Source of the DNA: Roseibium salinum
GTDB lineage: Bacteria > Pseudomonadota > Alphaproteobacteria > Rhizobiales > Stappiaceae
NCBI RefSeq assembly: GCF_026240905.1
Contig: NZ_JAPEVI010000003.1
Span: forward strand, 1,488,001-1,552,000
Length of the DNA: 64,000 nt
Reading direction: 5' to 3'
The notes below the pieces were generated by a model. It was not told where the DNA came from, ran no database searches, and saw nothing but the letters and a program-made list of their open reading frames with translations. The position numbers and the translations under genes are program-made. Positions 1 through 8,988 of this stretch are shown one piece after another (position 1 is the first letter of the stretch; each line of letters starts with the position of its first letter).

Positions 1-1955
1 TCGACCGCCTGCTCCCTGTTTTGCACCAGCAGGCTTTCCGTCAGTTCAAGTTCCAGGAACTCAGCCGCCATGCCAGTATCTTCCAGGGCCGCACACACGT
101 CCGAAATCAGGGCTGCGTCCCGGAATTGGCGGGCGGAAACATTCACGCTTATCGTGATCGGATTGCGCCCGGCATCCTGCCAGGCCCTGTTCTGCCGGCA
201 GGCTTCCCGCAGCACCCAGCGTCCCAATGGAACGATCAATCCGCTTTCTTCCGCCAAGGCGATGAATTCGCCCGGCATCAACCGCCCCAGCTGGGGATGC
301 TGCCATCTGACCAGCGCTTCCGCGCCGACAATCCGGCCGCTGGCGAGATCGTATTGCGGCTGGTAATCGAGAATGAACTCACCCGTCTCGATGCCGTTCC
401 GCATTTCCTCGATGATCGTCAGCTTGTTGACCGATTTCACCGGCCTGATCTGCTGGTAGATCTTGTACCCGTCGCGGCCTGACGACTTGGCCTCGAACAT
501 TGCCGTGTCGGCGTTTTTCAAAAGTTCCGCAGCGTCTTCCGCATCCGCCGGATAGCAGGCCGCCCCGATGCTGCACGTCACGTGAAAGGACAAATCGCCG
601 ATGTTGATCGTCCTGGTGATTTCGTCCCGGAGACTGACCATCACATTCTCCAGCGTGCCACTCAGATCCGAGCCGCCTTCGATGATCAGAACGAACTCGT
701 CGCCGCCGAAGCGGATAGCCTCATGCGCACCTCCGTCCACCGACTTGATCCGCTCCGCGATAATGCTGAGCACCTGGTCGCCCGTCGCGTGGCCGAAACT
801 GTCGTTGACGAACTTGAAATTGTCGACATCGACGAAGACGACGGCCAGCGGCACACCGGTTATTTTGCTGTCTTCGACCTTCTCGTCCAGTTTCCGTTCA
901 AACTCGTGCCGGTTGGGCAGTCCGGTCAGAACATCATGGTGGGCGAGATAGCGGATCCTGCCTTCTGCAAGGTCCCTTTCTACCGCGATTGATGCAAGGC
1001 GGGCTGCCTCGGTGGCCAGCTTGTGCTCATGCTCGGTCGGGTGACGGACCTCCTTTGAATAGAGCCCGAATGTCCCCAGCACTCTGGAGTCCTTGCTGAA
1101 AAACGGAACAGACCAGCAGGAGCGCATGTCGAACTGCTTGACGACTTCGCGGTAATCCGCCCAGAGCTCGTGGGTAAGGATATCGTCAACGAAAACGCAT
1201 GAGCGTGTATGCACGGCGGTCCCGCAGGATCCTACTTTCGGGCCGACCGGAACACCATCGATCAGCGCCATGTATTCTGCCGGCAGATTGGGCGCGACGC
1301 TTGACAGGAGATGGGTGCCGCTTTGGTCAGTGAGCATGACCGATCCCATTACGCCATCCATCTGACTTTCAATCGTCAGAACAAGCGTATTCAGAACATC
1401 AAGGAGCGGCAGCCCGCTGGCGATTTCCTGCAGGACCCTGTTATGGCCCTGCTGGAGCATTTCGGCTCTCTTGCGCTCGGTGATATCGCGGCAGATCCCG
1501 ACGAGACCGACAATCTCGTTGTTGCCATTCGTGACCGGGAATTTGGATGACGAAAACCATTTTCTCTTGCCGTTCGGCAAGATCACGAACTCCTCCAGGT
1601 CGATCTTCGCCACGCCCGTCGTCATGACCTCCGCCTCGACCGAGATAAAACCAGCGCTGACTTCCTGTGGGTGCAGTTCCAGGTCGGACTTGCCGAGCAA
1701 CTCGGAGAAATCGTCAAGACCCATATCGATCGCGACCTGCCGGTTTGCCATGACAAACCTCGAATTGCGATCCTTGACAAAAATGTAGTCAGAGACCTCG
1801 TCGACGAGTGTTTGCAGCCAGTCACCGGTGAGACAAAGCTCGTCACCCGCGCGGAGCTGCGCGAGGTCATTCAGCCGGTCAAGTTCTGAGGCCAAAGATG
1901 TCCCGTCTTCCGGCGCGATAAGATCCTCTAAATTCCTGCTCCAACTCAAAACCAT
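1..1955 (-). CDS. PAS-GAF-GGDEF-EAL cyclic-di-GMP signalling protein (C-terminus beyond window)
   Basis: Cytoplasmic two-domain c-di-GMP enzyme with N-terminal sensors. The minus-strand frame is open from the first Met (1955) to the window edge; its C-terminal end lies outside. Order: PAS at about residues 40-160 (IFVKDRNSRF, ending ICRDITERKRAE), GAF at about 175-325, GGDEF at about 335-490 with an intact GGDEF motif (693-707, residues about 417-421), then EAL from about 515 with an intact EAL triplet (residues about 546-548) and LDYQPQYDL. The residues where an RxxD inhibitory site should sit before GGDEF read GGAH, so product inhibition at that site looks absent. Both catalytic signatures are present, so it could make or degrade c-di-GMP. 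No transmembrane helix is seen. No operon partner is visible; the next gene is divergent. Confidence 0.93.
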   Translation of the reverse strand, partial: MVLSWSRNLEDLIAPEDGTSLASELDRLNDLAQLRAGDELCLTGDWLQTLVDEVSDYIFVKDRNSRFVMANRQVAIDMGLDDFSELLGKSDLELHPQEVSAGFISVEAEVMTTGVAKIDLEEFVILPNGKRKWFSSSKFPVTNGNNEIVGLVGICRDITERKRAEMLQQGHNRVLQEIASGLPLLDVLNTLVLTIESQMDGVMGSVMLTDQSGTHLLSSVAPNLPAEYMALIDGVPVGPKVGSCGTAVHTRSCVFVDDILTHELWADYREVVKQFDMRSCWSVPFFSKDSRVLGTFGLYSKEVRHPTEHEHKLATEAARLASIAVERDLAEGRIRYLAHHDVLTGLPNRHEFERKLDEKVEDSKITGVPLAVVFVDVDNFKFVNDSFGHATGDQVLSIIAERIKSVDGGAHEAIRFGGDEFVLIIEGGSDLSGTLENVMVSLRDEITRTINIGDLSFHVTCSIGAACYPADAEDAAELLKNADTAMFEAKSSGRDGYKIYQQIRPVKSVNKLTIIEEMRNGIETGEFILDYQPQYDLASGRIVGAEALVRWQHPQLGRLMPGEFIALAEESGLIVPLGRWVLREACRQNRAWQDAGRNPITISVNVSARQFRDAALISDVCAALEDTGMAAEFLELELTESLLVQNREQAV

Positions 1956-2279
1956 GCATTGATCCAATACGACAGATGCGACGCGCTTAGGATTATGAGT
2001 ATCTTCGCGGCATTCTAGCTAAGAAAGCATAAACACAACGACAATAACATCGGACTACGTATCTTCTGCCGATGGCAGCTTACTAAAAACCTCTTATCAA
2101 GAAATCTTTATTCAATTTTTCTTTGTATTTGAAGTTTTTACAGCTGTATTTCTTTTCTGACCGACTTTTTCCTCGTCAATTGTGCCTAGTTGAATATGTC
2201 CAAAGGACAGGCGAAGACATTTGCCAAGTCACCTGATAGCCGGGTAAGATAGTACACGTCCGCCGGCCCGGGTCCGAAC
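1956..2279. other. AT-rich divergent intergenic region
   Basis: 324 bases between two divergent genes. Roughly 2030-2180 is strikingly AT-rich (runs of T and A) compared with the GC-rich surroundings. It presumably holds both promoters. I could not assign a convincing -35/-10 pair, operator or small gene. Confidence 0.6.
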
Positions 2280-2882
2280 ATGCAAAACGCTCAGCCACAT
2301 TTGGTACAAAGAACGATTTCAAGGCAGAAAGGTGCCTTGGGTGCCAACACGCGCCTGTTGTTTGCAAGCGGTGGTGCCGGCAAACCGACAAAACCCGCAG
2401 CAACTTACACAAGGCTTATTGCGCCAGGCCTGCTTACGGCAGCCCTGTGGACGCATATCTGGCTCGGTGTAACCGGTTCGGTCCTGGTGACCATGGCAGC
2501 AGTGCTTGTCCTTGTGTCGATTTCCCGGCTTCCCGTGGCATCTGCGCACCGGAACGGCTGGGCTACACTCGTCGGATTCGGAGAACGGATCTGGCTGAAC
2601 AGACTGGCCATTCCAATTCCGCCCCAGATCAACCACCGCCTGATCGTGCTTTATCTGGTGATCTGGACCGGAAACCTTGCCGCGCTCCTTGGCGCACTTA
2701 CGGCTTTACCCCTCCTCTCGGCAACGGGCCTTCTGGTTGCGTATACCGCACAGAGCGTCAGCTATCAGACGCTCATTCAGCTCTATCGGGTCATGCAGGA
2801 CAAGGATCCGCTTTACCGGTTCTGGACGGCACGCACGGCCAACGACAACAAGCCCGCCGGATCCGCACGCAAGCGAGCTTAG
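2280..2882 (+). CDS. DUF6653-like integral membrane protein
   Basis: 200-residue membrane protein of unknown function. About 45 polar residues precede a hydrophobic segment (about 48-85), then the stretch GFGERIWLNRLAIPIP, then two more hydrophobic segments (about 120-155) and a tail with the pattern LYRVMQDKDPLYRFW. The 'GERIWLNR...P' core and the ending resemble the DUF6653 family as I remember it; this is recall, not a search result. The start is uncertain: no good Shine-Dalgarno precedes this ATG, and a later GTG start is possible. It stands alone, convergent with the ureohydrolase gene downstream. Confidence 0.7.
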   Translation: MQNAQPHLVQRTISRQKGALGANTRLLFASGGAGKPTKPAATYTRLIAPGLLTAALWTHIWLGVTGSVLVTMAAVLVLVSISRLPVASAHRNGWATLVGFGERIWLNRLAIPIPPQINHRLIVLYLVIWTGNLAALLGALTALPLLSATGLLVAYTAQSVSYQTLIQLYRVMQDKDPLYRFWTARTANDNKPAGSARKRA

Positions 2883-2905
2883 GTTCCCTATCCCTATCCC
2901 TGTCC

Positions 2906-3904
2906 CTACACCGTAGGACCCGTCAGCGCGACCTGATCCCGCAGGCTCACCGCCGCCCGTTTTTCGGCCAGCAGACCGATATAGGTCATGGCGACGCTTG
3001 CTCCGGCAATCGACGTGACGTCGGCGTGGTCATAAGCCGGGGCCACTTCGACCACGTCGCCACCGACAAAGTCGATCCCGCCCAGTCCGCGCAGAATGGA
3101 AAGCGCTTCCCGGGACGACAGCCCGCCGGCCACCGGTGTCCCCGTGCCGGGTGCGAATGCGGGGTCCAGGCAGTCGATGTCGAAGGTCATATAGGCCGGC
3201 CCCTCGCCGACCCGCCTCACGACCCTGTCGATGACGCCCTTGATGCCCAGTTCATCCATTTCTTGGCCGTAGATGATGTCGAGGCCGCAGGTTTCCGGGG
3301 CATGTGTGCGAATGCCGATCTGGATGGATCTTTCCGGGTCGATCAACCCTTCCCGAACCGCGCGGCCGGTGAAGGTGCCGTGGTCGATCCGGTCTCCCTG
3401 ATCGTGCCAGGTGTCCTGATGGGCGTCGAATTGAACCAGGGCCACCGGTCCGTGTTTTGCCACATGAGCTCTCAGCAGCGCATAGGTGACGAAATGGTCG
3501 CCGCCTATGGAAAAAAGGTGCACGTCGCTGGCCAGGATTTCGGCCGCCTGGCCCTCGATGAGGCCCGGAACGTCCGAATTACGGCCGTAGTCGAAGACGC
3601 AGTCGCCGTAGTCCACACAGGCGAGCACCTCGAACGGATCCCTGTGGAACGGGTATTGCGGGTCGCCGTCAAAGATCGCGGAGGCCCGCCGGACACCTTG
3701 CGGGCCGAACCGGGCGCCCGGACGGTTGGAGACGGAGGCATCGAAGGGAATGCCCCAGATCGCCATATCGATCCCGTTGAGGTCGCGGCTGTAGCGCCGG
3801 CGCATGAAGGACAGGGCTCCGCCGTATGTCGGTTCATGTGAGCCACCTTTTATGGATTTTCCCAGAAAGGCGTTGTCGGTCGGGCGCGGCAGATCTGCTG
3901 ACAT
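2906..3904 (-). CDS. speB: Agmatinase / guanidino-acid ureohydrolase family
   Basis: Manganese ureohydrolase of the arginase/agmatinase superfamily, releasing urea from a guanidino substrate (agmatine to putrescine, or a guanidino acid such as guanidinobutyrate). The 332 residues fit the family length. Metal-binding signatures are present: GGDH (about residue 150), DAHQDT (about 175) and DIDCLDP (about 255), plus the ending GGDVVEVAP typical of agmatinases. Substrate cannot be fixed from sequence. Guanidinobutyrate would yield GABA, which could link it to the succinate-semialdehyde dehydrogenase 20 kb away, but this is conjecture. It is convergent with the gene at 2280 and apparently monocistronic. 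Confidence 0.9.
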   Translation of the reverse strand: MSADLPRPTDNAFLGKSIKGGSHEPTYGGALSFMRRRYSRDLNGIDMAIWGIPFDASVSNRPGARFGPQGVRRASAIFDGDPQYPFHRDPFEVLACVDYGDCVFDYGRNSDVPGLIEGQAAEILASDVHLFSIGGDHFVTYALLRAHVAKHGPVALVQFDAHQDTWHDQGDRIDHGTFTGRAVREGLIDPERSIQIGIRTHAPETCGLDIIYGQEMDELGIKGVIDRVVRRVGEGPAYMTFDIDCLDPAFAPGTGTPVAGGLSSREALSILRGLGGIDFVGGDVVEVAPAYDHADVTSIAGASVAMTYIGLLAEKRAAVSLRDQVALTGPTV

Positions 3905-4177
3905 GACGTTATTCCTGGCTCAATGGTGGTGTGTGTGCCCGGAAAGCGGCGCTCAGGTCTCGCCCCAGTTACGCAACCACCGTCACATTGGTTCCGGTTT
4001 TATCAGCCGCCCCGTGTTCCTGCCAAGCCATAGCAAGCCTGCGGATTTCTTCGCCCTCACTTGTCACCGGCGACCAACCACCTAAGCTACGGAGTTGACA
4101 CCGTCCAGAACACAGGCCCAGCAACGACAGACTTTGCGGCCGTGACCGCAGCGCCGCAACAGGGAAGCTCATCGCTC

Positions 4178-5092
4178 ATGAAACAGACCGGGCAGCACAA
4201 TCACTCTCACGACCACGGCCATGACCACACGCCCGAGGTGACGGACGAGAATGCGCGCGCCGTCGCCCGGGCGGGACTGCTGATTGCCGGGTTCATGTTT
4301 GTCGAGCTGATCGGCGGATGGCTGGCAGGCTCCCTGGCGCTTATGGCGGATGCCGTTCACATGGTGACGGACGCCGCTTCCCTCGGTCTCGCGTGGTGGG
4401 CCTTTCAGCAGGCCAGGAAACCGGCTGATGCGCGCCTGACCTACGGCCGCGACCGGCTGCCTGTCCTGATCGCCTTTGCGAACGCCATCTTCCTGCTTGT
4501 CGTGACCATCTGGATCTGTGTCGAGGCGGCCGGCCGGTTTCTGGAGCCGGAAACCGTGCATTCCGGACCGATGTTCGTCATTGCGGTGCTGGGTCTGCTT
4601 GTCAATATCGGGGCCTTCCTGATGCTGCGGCGCGGCGGCGGCGAGTCGCTCAACATTCGATCCGCCATGCTGCATGTTCTGGGGGATCTTCTCGGCTCGG
4701 TGGCGGCAATCGCTGCGGCCATCGTCATCTATTTCACCAACTGGTATCCGATCGATCCCATCCTGTCGGTTTTCGTCGCGCTGCTGATTGCCCGCTCCGC
4801 AATCTCGATCATTCGCCAGTCGGCTCATATCCTGCTGGAAGGAGCTCCGCAGGACATCGACAGGAACGCACTGAAAGCAGACCTGATGTCCGAAATTCCG
4901 GGCCTTCTGGATGTCTATCACGTCCATCTCTGGTTACTCGCCGAGGGCAAGGTGAACGCCACCATGCATGCCGCTGTCGACAGCGAGGACCAGTCCGATG
5001 CCGTCCTGGAGAACATGCGCAAGCGGCTCAAGGACGTGCATGGCATCGGCCACGTGACCATTGAAATGACGACCCGGCAGCCCGCGGAGTGA
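4178..5092 (+). CDS. CDF-family Zn2+ (metal) exporter, CzcD/ZitB type
   Basis: Inner-membrane cation/proton antiporter exporting divalent metal, probably zinc. A His/Asp-rich N-terminus (HNHSHDHGHDH) is followed by about six transmembrane segments and a cytoplasmic C-terminal domain (about residues 210-300, VYHVHLWLL). The zinc-site HxxxD pairs in TM2 (HMVTD) and TM5 (HVLGD) are both present, matching the HD-HD zinc CDF subgroup. The frame is open from 4061, but this inner ATG is preferred: it has AGGGA upstream and starts directly before the His-rich segment as in homologues, giving 304 residues. It stands alone; no adjacent metal regulator was found. Confidence 0.9.
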   Translation: MKQTGQHNHSHDHGHDHTPEVTDENARAVARAGLLIAGFMFVELIGGWLAGSLALMADAVHMVTDAASLGLAWWAFQQARKPADARLTYGRDRLPVLIAFANAIFLLVVTIWICVEAAGRFLEPETVHSGPMFVIAVLGLLVNIGAFLMLRRGGGESLNIRSAMLHVLGDLLGSVAAIAAAIVIYFTNWYPIDPILSVFVALLIARSAISIIRQSAHILLEGAPQDIDRNALKADLMSEIPGLLDVYHVHLWLLAEGKVNATMHAAVDSEDQSDAVLENMRKRLKDVHGIGHVTIEMTTRQPAE

Positions 5093-5249
5093 CTTTCACA
5101 GTTCGAGCAGGATAGCCGGGGGAAAGCGCTTTGGGCGCGACCTCCCGCAAGTCCGATCGCGATCAGGAGGGTTACAGAACCCGGCAACTGGTATAAAACC
5201 CGCCAGCCATCAATCGGCTCGCAAACGACCGCAGCAAGGACTTCATTCC

Positions 5250-6563
5250 GTGGCAGATCAGAGAACGAAAATCCTGCGCGGCAGGCTGCTCACATTCCAC
5301 TATGCCCCTCTAGGACCGGACGACACCGCCAGCTATTCCTACGAAGAAGACGGTGCGCTGCTGATTGAGGGCGGAACAATCGCAGCCAGGGGGCCGTTCT
5401 CCGGAATCGAGAAATCCGCACCGGACGACGTGGAAGTCATCGATCACCGGCCGCATCTGATCCTGCCTGGCTTTATCGACACGCATATCCATTTTCCGCA
5501 GGCGGAGGTGATCGCGTCCTGGGCCGATCAGCTTCTCGACTGGCTGAACGACTACACGTTTCCTGCGGAAATGAAGTTTGCCGACAAGGCGCACGGAAAA
5601 CGCATTGCACGGGCTTTCTACGACGCCCTGCTCTCCCATGGCACGACGACTGCGTCCGCCTACTGTTCGAGCCATCCCAATTCGGTCGACGCCTATTTCG
5701 AAGAAGCGGAAGCGCGCGGCATGCTGATGCTTGGCGGCAAGACCATGATGGACCGCAACGCGCCCGCAGGTCTGTGCGACACCGCGCAAAGCTCTTACGA
5801 TGACAGCAAGGCGCTTCTGGAAAAGTGGCATGGCCGAGGGCGGGCGCATTACGTCATCACGCCGCGCTTTGCCATTACATCATCGCCGGGACAGCTCGAG
5901 GCGGCAGGAACCCTATTGAAGGCGTATCCGCACTGCCATCTGCAGACCCATATCAACGAGAACCACAACGAGATCGCCTTTACCAGGGAACTCTTTCCGG
6001 AGGCGGCGGACTATCTCGGGGTCTATGAAGGCTTTGGCCTGCTCGGGGCCAAAACGCTGCTCGGCCACTGCATCCACATGAACGCACGCGAGCTCTCCGT
6101 CATGCAGGAGACCGGTTCCGTCGCCGTCTTCTGCCCGACATCCAACCTGTTCCTCGGCAGCGGTCTCTATGACAAGAAGGGTCTGGAGGCCGCCGGCATC
6201 AGGACGGCGATCGCAACGGATGTGGGCGGCGGCACCAACTATTCGATGCTGCGCACGCTGGACGAGGGCTACAAGATCCTGCAACTCCAGCGCCAGCGCA
6301 TGCATCCGCTCATCAGTTTCTACTGGATCACGCTCGGCAATGCCAAAGCGCTCTCCCTGGCGGACAGGATCGGCACCCTTGAACCCGGCACCGATGCCGA
6401 TCTGATCGTGCTGGACGCCCGGGCAACCCCGCCGATGGCGCTGCGCATGGAAACGGTCGAGTCGCTTTCCGAAGAGCTTTTTGTCCTTCAGACGCTCGGC
6501 GACGATCGGGCCGTCGTCGAGGCCTATGCCGCTGGGGAAAAGCGGAAGCCCGCTCCAGGATAA
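5250..6563 (+). CDS. guaD: Guanine deaminase
   Basis: Cytoplasmic amidohydrolase converting guanine to xanthine and ammonia in purine salvage/catabolism. The 437 residues match the family. Metal-ligand motifs are visible in order: PGFIDTHIHFPQ (about residue 73), THINENHNE (about 234), LGHCIH (about 270) and ATDVGGGTNYSML (about 323). The FIDTHIHFPQ form is characteristic of guanine deaminases rather than cytosine or chlorohydrolase relatives. It is convergent with the MFS gene downstream, with only 18 bases between stop codons. No xanthine dehydrogenase genes are nearby. Confidence 0.93.
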   Translation: MADQRTKILRGRLLTFHYAPLGPDDTASYSYEEDGALLIEGGTIAARGPFSGIEKSAPDDVEVIDHRPHLILPGFIDTHIHFPQAEVIASWADQLLDWLNDYTFPAEMKFADKAHGKRIARAFYDALLSHGTTTASAYCSSHPNSVDAYFEEAEARGMLMLGGKTMMDRNAPAGLCDTAQSSYDDSKALLEKWHGRGRAHYVITPRFAITSSPGQLEAAGTLLKAYPHCHLQTHINENHNEIAFTRELFPEAADYLGVYEGFGLLGAKTLLGHCIHMNARELSVMQETGSVAVFCPTSNLFLGSGLYDKKGLEAAGIRTAIATDVGGGTNYSMLRTLDEGYKILQLQRQRMHPLISFYWITLGNAKALSLADRIGTLEPGTDADLIVLDARATPPMALRMETVESLSEELFVLQTLGDDRAVVEAYAAGEKRKPAPG

Positions 6564-6581
6564 CGGCCCTCGGGTCACCTA

Positions 6582-7802
6582 TTACCCCGCTTCGCCCTGC
6601 CTGTACTGGCGCACCAGAGCAGGCGCGATCGAAGCTGCCGCGAGGAAAAGCAGCGCCAGGGCCGTTCCCAGGTAGACGGCGGCAAAGCCGAATGCCTGGA
6701 TGAGGGGTGTCAGCACAAGCGGTGATACCACCTGCCCCAGGAACATGGACGTCGCCACGATCCCCGAAACACTGCCGCGGCGGTCCGCGGGTGCGATCTG
6801 CAGAGCAAGCAGCAGAAACGCGGGCTGAACCAGTGCATAGCCGGCGCCGACCAGCGCCGCGCCTATCAGGATGAAGCCCCAGCTTGCCTCAAACGCCAAA
6901 GCCGCGAAACCGCCGCACATCAGCAGGAACCCCAGGGCGAAGGTTGCTGCCAGGCCAAGGCGCTCGCTGAACCGCCGGAACGTCATCGCGACGAAGCCGG
7001 CTGTCAGCGTCAGCGCGCCCAACCCGATGGCGGTGGCGGAAGCGCTGTCGAAGCCGTTTTGATCCAGGTAGAACGGCAATTGGCTGGGCATGAGAAAGAA
7101 CAGCATGACGGTGACCATGGTCAGGCCCCCAACGAGGGCCGCAGGCTTCACCCAGTGGCGCGCCGAGAGCGGAGCGTCCTGCAAATCTGCTTGTGGCAGT
7201 GCGGCCGCGGCGCGCCGCTCGCCTTGCAGGATCAGAACGAGCATCGGCAGCAGAAGCACCGGAAAGGCGTAGATCAGGAACGGCAATCGCGGCGAGACGC
7301 CCGCCAGGTATCCGGCCAGTCCGATGAAGAGAAAGCCGCTGAAATTGATCGCCGCGGTCTGCCAGCCCATGAAGGCACTGCGCCGGGCCCCTGCAAACAT
7401 GTCTCCCACCAGAGCCACCTGGGCCGTCATGGTCATGGCGACGGCAACGCCAAGCAGCAAGCGGCTGATCAGGATCGAATAGAGATCCGGCAGATATGCC
7501 CCGGCGGTTCCGGACAGCACAAACAGCAGCACGCCCGCCAACAGCATCGGCCCTCGCCCGATGCGATCGGCGGCCATGCCGGCAAATGGGGCGATCAGGA
7601 CGACCGACAGCGATGGCGCGGAAACCAGGAACCGCGTCAGCGTGGCGGCCCCGGGGTCTCCCGAAAAGCTTGCCTCCAGGGCTGGAAGCGCCGGGCTGAT
7701 GGTGGCGTTTGCCATGATTTTAAGCGTTGCGGTCATCAGCAGCCCGATGGCGGCCACGTCCAGCCAGAGCGGACGCTGCCGATTTGATTTGGTGGCGGAC
7801 AC
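6582..7802 (-). CDS. MFS (12-TM) exporter controlled by the divergent MerR regulator
   Basis: Major facilitator permease of 406 residues with about 12 hydrophobic segments. The motif-A-like loop GMAADRIGRGPMLLAG lies between TM2 and TM3, as in drug/proton antiporters. The reading frame extends to 7922 across the start of the divergent regulator, but the GTG at 7802 is the likely start: AAGGAAAAT lies just upstream and the protein then begins a few residues before TM1. Transcription would come from the MerR-type promoter at 7837-7867. The substrate is unknown; context suggests efflux of whatever the neighbouring CueR-like regulator senses, either a metal or an organic inducer. Confidence 0.85.
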   Translation of the reverse strand: MSATKSNRQRPLWLDVAAIGLLMTATLKIMANATISPALPALEASFSGDPGAATLTRFLVSAPSLSVVLIAPFAGMAADRIGRGPMLLAGVLLFVLSGTAGAYLPDLYSILISRLLLGVAVAMTMTAQVALVGDMFAGARRSAFMGWQTAAINFSGFLFIGLAGYLAGVSPRLPFLIYAFPVLLLPMLVLILQGERRAAAALPQADLQDAPLSARHWVKPAALVGGLTMVTVMLFFLMPSQLPFYLDQNGFDSASATAIGLGALTLTAGFVAMTFRRFSERLGLAATFALGFLLMCGGFAALAFEASWGFILIGAALVGAGYALVQPAFLLLALQIAPADRRGSVSGIVATSMFLGQVVSPLVLTPLIQAFGFAAVYLGTALALLFLAAASIAPALVRQYRQGEAG

Positions 7803-7836
7803 ATTATTTTCCTTGCCTTTTGGAGTACGGAAGGCC

Positions 7837-7867
7837 AGGCTACTACTTAAAGTCGACTTTAGGTCAA
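7837..7867 (-). promoter_or_regulatory. MerR-type promoter/operator with a 19-bp spacer driving the MFS gene
   Basis: On the minus strand TTGACC (7862-7867) and TAGCCT (7837-7842) are separated by 19 bases, the over-long spacing characteristic of MerR-family-activated promoters. The spacer contains a perfect 14-bp palindrome TAAAGTCGACTTTA (7848-7861). The element ends 3 bases before the ATG of the divergent merR-type gene, so the regulator bound here would probably also repress itself. Position and geometry are read directly; the assignment to this regulator is inference. Confidence 0.8.
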
Positions 7868-7870
7868 TAG

Positions 7871-8302
7871 ATGAAATTTCTGGATATTTCCGAAATCTCG
7901 AAGCAAACCGGCATTGCGGCATCAGCCATCCGGTACTACGAGGAAAAAGGGCTGATCACGTCGATCGGGCGCAGGGGCCTGAAGCGTCTTTTCGGCCCGG
8001 AGGTTCTGGATCAATTGGCGCTCATAACGCTTGGAAGATCCGCCGGATTTTCACTGGACGAGATTGGAAGCATGTTCGGACCGGACGGGCGCCCTGCCCT
8101 TTCCCGCCCGATGCTGCACGGCAAGGCGGGTGATCTGGACCGGCAGATCGAGCGCCTGTCAGCCCTGCGCGACATGATCCGCCACGTCGCGGAATGCCCT
8201 GCACCTTCTCACATGGAATGTCCAAAGTTTCAGCAGTTGATCCGACTGAGCGGCAAGAGGAAACGCGACCGCTCACGGCGACCAGTACCAGGCGTCGCAT
8301 GA
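7871..8302 (+). CDS. MerR-family regulator with a CueR-like Cys-x7-Cys loop
   Basis: 143-residue activator/repressor. Winged helix-turn-helix at residues 1-70 (ISEISKQTGIAASAIRYYEE), a dimerisation helix (about 80-107), then CPAPSHMEC, in which Cys109 and Cys117 are separated by seven residues. CueR and related metal sensors have the same C-x7-C spacing at about the same position. A metal, especially Cu(I)-like, inducer is therefore possible, but other MerR branches carry similar cysteines, so this is not proven. It is divergent from the MFS exporter with the operator between them. The Shine-Dalgarno is poor and the leader very short. Confidence 0.88.
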   Translation: MKFLDISEISKQTGIAASAIRYYEEKGLITSIGRRGLKRLFGPEVLDQLALITLGRSAGFSLDEIGSMFGPDGRPALSRPMLHGKAGDLDRQIERLSALRDMIRHVAECPAPSHMECPKFQQLIRLSGKRKRDRSRRPVPGVA

Positions 8303-8454
8303 TTGGCTGAATAGCCGCAGTTCCGGCGTGTCGGAGAGGATCAGCGGTCGAGCGCCAGCGCCGAACCGGGCCTGCTCCCTATTCCACTTGCTCGACGCGA
8401 CATGGAGTGTGGAATCGGCCAAACTGCCCATGGAAATTGAAGAAGCCGGGTCAA

Positions 8455-8484
8455 ACAAAAAACCCGCCGGATCGCTCCGGCGGG
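8455..8484 (-). terminator. Rho-independent terminator after rpsI
   Basis: On the minus strand CCCGCCGG (8477-8484), a six-base loop and CCGGCGGG (8463-8470) form a perfect 8-bp GC stem followed by a run of six T. It lies 26 bases past the rpsI stop codon. Confidence 0.93.
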
Positions 8485-8509
8485 TCTTGTCTCAAACCAG
8501 ATCCAGCGA

Positions 8510-8986
8510 TTAACGCTTGGAGAACTGGAACGACCGGCGGGCCTTGCGCTTACCGAACTTCTTACGTTCGACAACGCGGCTATCACGGGTCAGGAAGCCG
8601 TTCTTCTTCAGAACTGCGCGCAGTTCCGGCTCATAGTAGGTCAGAGCCTTGGACACGCCATGACGCACGGCACCGGCCTGACCGGACAGGCCGCCACCGG
8701 TGACGGTTGCGATGATGTCATACTGGCCGGTACGATTGGTCAGCATGACCGGCTGACGAAGAATCATCTGAAGAACCGGACGAGCGAAATACTCGGTGTA
8801 GTCCTTCTTGTTGACGACGATCTTGCCGGTGCCCGGCTTGATCCACACGCGGGCAACCGCGTCCTTACGTTTTCCGGTTGCGTAGGCCCGGCCCTGGGAG
8901 TCCAGTTTCTGGACATGGACCGGAGCTTCGGGGGCTGCGGTTTCGACCGCGCCGCCCAGTTCTTCCAGGGATTGCAGCTCAGCCAT
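8510..8986 (-). CDS. rpsI: 30S ribosomal protein S9
   Basis: Small-subunit ribosomal protein S9 (uS9), whose C-terminal tail reaches towards the P site. The alphaproteobacterial form has about 30 extra N-terminal residues (alanine/proline/glutamate-rich) before the conserved core beginning [14 protein letters not shown]. The core continues through [15 protein letters not shown] and ends in the basic tail [16 protein letters not shown]. It follows rplM with 2 bases between stop and start, so the pair is one operon, terminated at 8455-8484. Confidence 0.98.
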   Translation of the reverse strand: MAELQSLEELGGAVETAAPEAPVHVQKLDSQGRAYATGKRKDAVARVWIKPGTGKIVVNKKDYTEYFARPVLQMILRQPVMLTNRTGQYDIIATVTGGGLSGQAGAVRHGVSKALTYYEPELRAVLKKNGFLTRDSRVVERKKFGKRKARRSFQFSKR

Positions 8987-8988
8987 TG

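Noticed and set aside
2447..3841. 464-codon open frame on the plus strand
   Set aside because: It is antisense to the agmatinase-family gene, which has clear metal-binding motifs. The frame is a GC-rich shadow with no recognisable domain.
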